64,000 bases of DNA from the NCBI GenBank assembly GCA_002067205.1, contig MVQL01000178.1, positions 1 to 64,000 on the forward strand, in the 5' to 3' direction. Position 1 is the first letter of the stretch. Every line of letters starts with the position of its first letter. Of this stretch, positions 61,589 to 64,000 are shown piece after piece. The stretch is from Pelotomaculum sp. PtaB.Bin104. Its GTDB lineage: Bacteria; Bacillota; Desulfotomaculia; Desulfotomaculales; Pelotomaculaceae. The position numbers and the translations under genes are program-made. Under the pieces are notes generated by a model. That model was not told the origin of the DNA. It searched no databases and was given only the letters and a program-made list of their open reading frames with translations.

Positions 61589-63178
61589 TTGCCCGTGCCA
61601 AGCATGTTGATCAATCTGGGGAAAAATCTGCTGAACAAAACGCAAGCAATGTTGGATCAAGGCTATGACACCAGCTTGTCCGGTGCCTGCGCGCGCCGCT
61701 TGCAGAATGCTTATCAAGCAAGTTACACCCGCAAGCTTATAAACCGCAACCGGATCAAGGAAAGCCGCTCTTACTATCTCCTGCTTAGATTCGGGGCAGC
61801 CCTCGAAAAACACCTGCACCTGCCGGCATGGCTTCGTGCCCGGCTTCCTGCGCTCACCTACGGGAGCATGCTTGCGCTGGCAATAATCGCCCTCCTGTCT
61901 TTTTTCTTTTTACCTTTGAGGCAGGCGCTGGTAACCGCAGGAGCTGTGCTGCTGATCATCGGGGTGTTTAACCGGACGGAAAACGGCGTATATGCTGCAG
62001 CACTGCTGCTTCCCTTTGTACCTTTTAAGGCGTTATTTGGACTGGCTGTGTTGTCCCTAGCCTCACTTATTTATAAATCTACCGGCCGTCCCCACTTTCG
62101 CTTTTATCTGACGCCGCTATTAATCCCGCTGTTGTTGTTCTTTGTCATAATGTTCTATGCAACAGTTACCTCAATTTCTTTTTGGGACAGCGCCAGTGAA
62201 TTTTTAATCCCTGTTACCGGGTTCATTTATCTATTGGTCATAATTAATACCTTCGACGACCGGGATAAATTGGATAATTTAATCCTATGTATAGCTGCAG
62301 CCGGCCTGATTACGGCGGGCTACGCCATCTACCAGTATTACACCGGCGCGAGTGCGGTGGAATTAAGAAAAGAATGGGTTGACCTGACGCAAAACCCGGA
62401 AATTAAAAACCGGGCTTACGCAGTTTTTGAAAACCCTAATCTACTGGCCCAGTATCTGGTTTTACTGGCAACTCTGACTTTAGGAGCTGCCTTTAACACA
62501 GCAAGGACCGGACCGCGGTTATTTTTCATGATTACCACAGCACTGTCCGCCTTTTGTCTGGTCCTTACCTGGTCTAGGGGGGGCTGGCTGTCGTTTGGAG
62601 CAGCCCTGGTGGTTTTTGCCTTATTAAAAAATAGAATCGTGGTGCAAATGATAGCAATTGCTGGGATAGCGGCTTTTTCGGCCATGCCTCCGGCGATTGT
62701 CAACAGGCTTTCAACAATTACATCTATGAAGGATAGTTCTAACGCTTACCGGCTGGATACCTGGCAATCCGCCCTGGATTTAGTCAAGGTGCACTGGGAA
62801 ACCGGGGTAGGATTAGGGAGAAAGGCCTTTGCCAGGGTATATTATACACATATGATCAACTCTAACATAGTGCCTCACTCCCACAACTTATATTTACAGC
62901 TAATCAGTGAATTTGGTATACTTGGCCTGGCGGTGTTTTGCTGGCTATTTCTGGGGATTTTTAGACTGGGGATAAAGCTCAGCGCTGCAGGCGACGCCCG
63001 CATAAAAAGTCTGAATGCAGGTGTAGTAGGGGCGCTGGCCGGGTTTTTAATTCACTCGTTTGTTGACTATTTTCTCTGGTACTACAAGTTAGGTATTTTC
63101 CTCTGGCTGTTGGTAGCCGTCATCCTGGTCCTTGAAAAAATATCATGTCAGCCGTCAAGCTCTGAAAGGAATGAATAA
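61589..63178 (+). CDS. O-antigen ligase/polymerase family membrane protein
   Basis: The 529-aa protein has about 11 membrane segments and the periplasmic-loop signature of the Wzy/WaaL family: WQSALDLVKVHWETGVGLG and PHSHNLYLQLISEFGILGL. It would polymerise or ligate lipid-linked glycan outside the membrane. It starts at TTG after AAAGG, or at ATG 61604. It runs 2 nt from DUF4330, so the two are coupled. Confidence 0.88.
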   Translation: MPVPSMLINLGKNLLNKTQAMLDQGYDTSLSGACARRLQNAYQASYTRKLINRNRIKESRSYYLLLRFGAALEKHLHLPAWLRARLPALTYGSMLALAIIALLSFFFLPLRQALVTAGAVLLIIGVFNRTENGVYAAALLLPFVPFKALFGLAVLSLASLIYKSTGRPHFRFYLTPLLIPLLLFFVIMFYATVTSISFWDSASEFLIPVTGFIYLLVIINTFDDRDKLDNLILCIAAAGLITAGYAIYQYYTGASAVELRKEWVDLTQNPEIKNRAYAVFENPNLLAQYLVLLATLTLGAAFNTARTGPRLFFMITTALSAFCLVLTWSRGGWLSFGAALVVFALLKNRIVVQMIAIAGIAAFSAMPPAIVNRLSTITSMKDSSNAYRLDTWQSALDLVKVHWETGVGLGRKAFARVYYTHMINSNIVPHSHNLYLQLISEFGILGLAVFCWLFLGIFRLGIKLSAAGDARIKSLNAGVVGALAGFLIHSFVDYFLWYYKLGIFLWLLVAVILVLEKISCQPSSSERNE

Positions 63179-63180
63179 AC

Positions 63181-63657
63181 ATGCAGAAAAAAACAGTCAA
63201 GACAAAATTCAATTTTGTTGATTTCATTATTATCGCCCTGATCGTTTCTCTGCTGGCAGCCGGGGCATACAAACTATTTTTCGTTAACAGAGGTCTTACC
63301 GAGCAAAACGGCTTAATTGAGTATAAGGTCTTAGTTGAAAACGTGCGTTTCCCAACAGTAGAAGGTATCATCGAAGGCCAGCCAATAAGGGAGGTCCAAA
63401 CTAACATCGTAATGGGCACTGTGATTAAAAAAGAAGTGTCCCCTTACAAACAGACAGTGCCAACTCTTGATGGAAGGGTCGTTTTGGCCGAGGTGCCGGA
63501 GAAATACAACGTAATTATTACTATCGGGTCCCCCGCTATTGTAACAGAAAATAATATTATGATTGGCAATAAGGAGATCAAGATCGGAGGTCCGATTTCG
63601 ATCAAAAGCAACATTTTTTCTGTAACCGGAATTTTCTACGGCGTGACCGTAAAGTAA
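63181..63657 (+). CDS. DUF4330-domain protein
   Basis: The 158-aa protein has an N-terminal membrane anchor (residues 12-35) and an extracellular beta-rich domain, with the DUF4330 pattern (NFVDFIIIALIVSLLAAG). Function is unknown; these often accompany polysaccharide genes. It follows the O-antigen-ligase-like gene by 2 nt. Confidence 0.88.
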   Translation: MQKKTVKTKFNFVDFIIIALIVSLLAAGAYKLFFVNRGLTEQNGLIEYKVLVENVRFPTVEGIIEGQPIREVQTNIVMGTVIKKEVSPYKQTVPTLDGRVVLAEVPEKYNVIITIGSPAIVTENNIMIGNKEIKIGGPISIKSNIFSVTGIFYGVTVK

Positions 63658-63760
63658 TATACCCAAAAAAATGTTGAGTTAACAGAAATGCTCATGGACA
63701 AGTGATCATTTTTTGACCGGTACATCAGCAGCAGTTGTCTATTAGGTGCAAGCAAAAGAT

Positions 63761-63792
63761 AAAGGACATCTTTCTTTGGAAAGATGTCCTTT
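63761..63792 (-). terminator. Terminator of the partial minus-strand gene
   Basis: AAAGGACATCTTT-CTTTGG-AAAGATGTCCTTT is a 13-bp perfect stem. It lies 20 bases past the stop of the Thr/Gly/Ser-rich gene. Confidence 0.85.
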
Positions 63793-63811
63793 CTTATCTG
63801 GTATATCGTGC

Positions 63812-64000
63812 TTATGTTTTGGTTCCCTGGATACCTGAGATACTGGTTCCCGCTTGCCCTGTATTGACAGAAGAGGAGGTTCCACCGGGCTTGCTTGTTC
63901 CCGTACCTGATTGAGTACCTGTGGTACTCCCACCTGTTCCGGTGGTGCTGCTGCCTGTTTTGCCGGTGTTCGTTCCAGTCCTCGTTTCAGGCTGAGTGTC
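63812..64000 (-). CDS. Partial gene: Thr/Gly/Ser-rich C-terminal tail
   Basis: The minus strand from the window edge (64000) to TAA at 63814-63812 is open and encodes 62 residues rich in Thr, Gly and Ser (TGTNTGKTGSSTTGTGGSTT and similar). Such tails occur at the ends of surface-exposed or spore-coat proteins. The rest of the gene lies outside the window. It is followed by a strong terminator. Confidence 0.7.
   Translation of the reverse strand, partial: DTQPETRTGTNTGKTGSSTTGTGGSTTGTQSGTGTSKPGGTSSSVNTGQAGTSISGIQGTKT

Noticed and set aside
1-64000. tRNA, rRNA, CRISPR array, complete insertion sequence or prophage
   Set aside because: None could be supported on reading both strands.

Overview
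The window looks like chromosomal DNA from a spore-forming, anaerobic Gram-positive of the Desulfotomaculum/Pelotomaculum type (Peptococcaceae sensu lato). This is inferred from gene content, not from a database match. The evidence is Shine-Dalgarno (AGGAGG) sites before most genes with many TTG/GTG starts, a spore-coat-like protein, YlmC, SLH-domain surface protein, sortase, class II (B12-dependent) ribonucleotide reductase, ADP-forming acyl-CoA synthetase next to a methylmalonyl-CoA epimerase, and the ftsEX-ctp, secA-prfB-hpf and metK-ylmC-murJ neighbourhoods. No rRNA, tRNA, CRISPR array, prophage or intact insertion sequence was seen.

Layout. 1-6 kb is accessory: a spore-coat-like protein, a short RNA-like element with a terminator, the C-terminal stub of a phytoene-desaturase-type oxidoreductase, a glutaredoxin-like gene whose first active-site Cys codon is UGA, then an epimerase, an NDP-forming acyl-CoA synthetase, a GC-rich gene-free repeat stretch and a GIY-YIG/DUF6530-like pair. 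6-16 kb holds single-gene units: a serine beta-lactamase-fold hydrolase, a DUF4153 membrane protein, a zinc-ribbon protein, cold-shock and SHOCT proteins, a GHKL-type protein that has lost its ATPase, a candidate structured RNA, a lipoprotein, an HD protein and a lipid kinase. 16.7-22 kb is a metal/thiol-stress locus: a CsoR-type operator, a NapH-like Fe-S membrane protein, a CsoR-family repressor, a BON protein, then a CadC-type ArsR repressor and a CadA-type P-ATPase with an in-frame UGA at the first Cys of its metal-binding CxxC. 22.2-25.5 kb is NrdJ interrupted by an intein with a homing endonuclease. 25.6-45.8 kb is mostly core genes on the minus strand: sortase, uracil-DNA glycosylase, the FtsE-FtsX-M23-Ctp-PDZ division/envelope block, split transketolase, YitT, SecA and RF2 (with its programmed frameshift), HPF, cold-shock protein, ComF, a GGDEF protein and MetK. 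45.9-63.7 kb is an envelope-polymer region: YlmC, MurJ, a Na+ symporter, GalU, a WecA/MraY-type transferase, FabZ, two glycosyltransferases, an SLH phosphodiester glycosidase, a polysaccharide deacetylase and a second MurJ. Divergent from these are a third glycosyltransferase, an O-antigen-ligase-like polymerase and a DUF4330 protein. The window ends in the Thr/Gly/Ser-rich tail of a minus-strand gene.

Most notable observations: two unrelated genes (glutaredoxin-like, CadA-like) each carry UGA exactly where the first Cys of a CxxC redox or metal motif should be, which suggests selenocysteine. In addition, the CsoR homologue lacks one copper-ligand Cys, the M23 protein of the FtsEX operon has Asp in place of a zinc-ligand His, the RNR intein sits directly before the catalytic Cys, a GHKL protein has lost its ATPase, and there is a possible orphan structured RNA at 13.25-13.46 kb.
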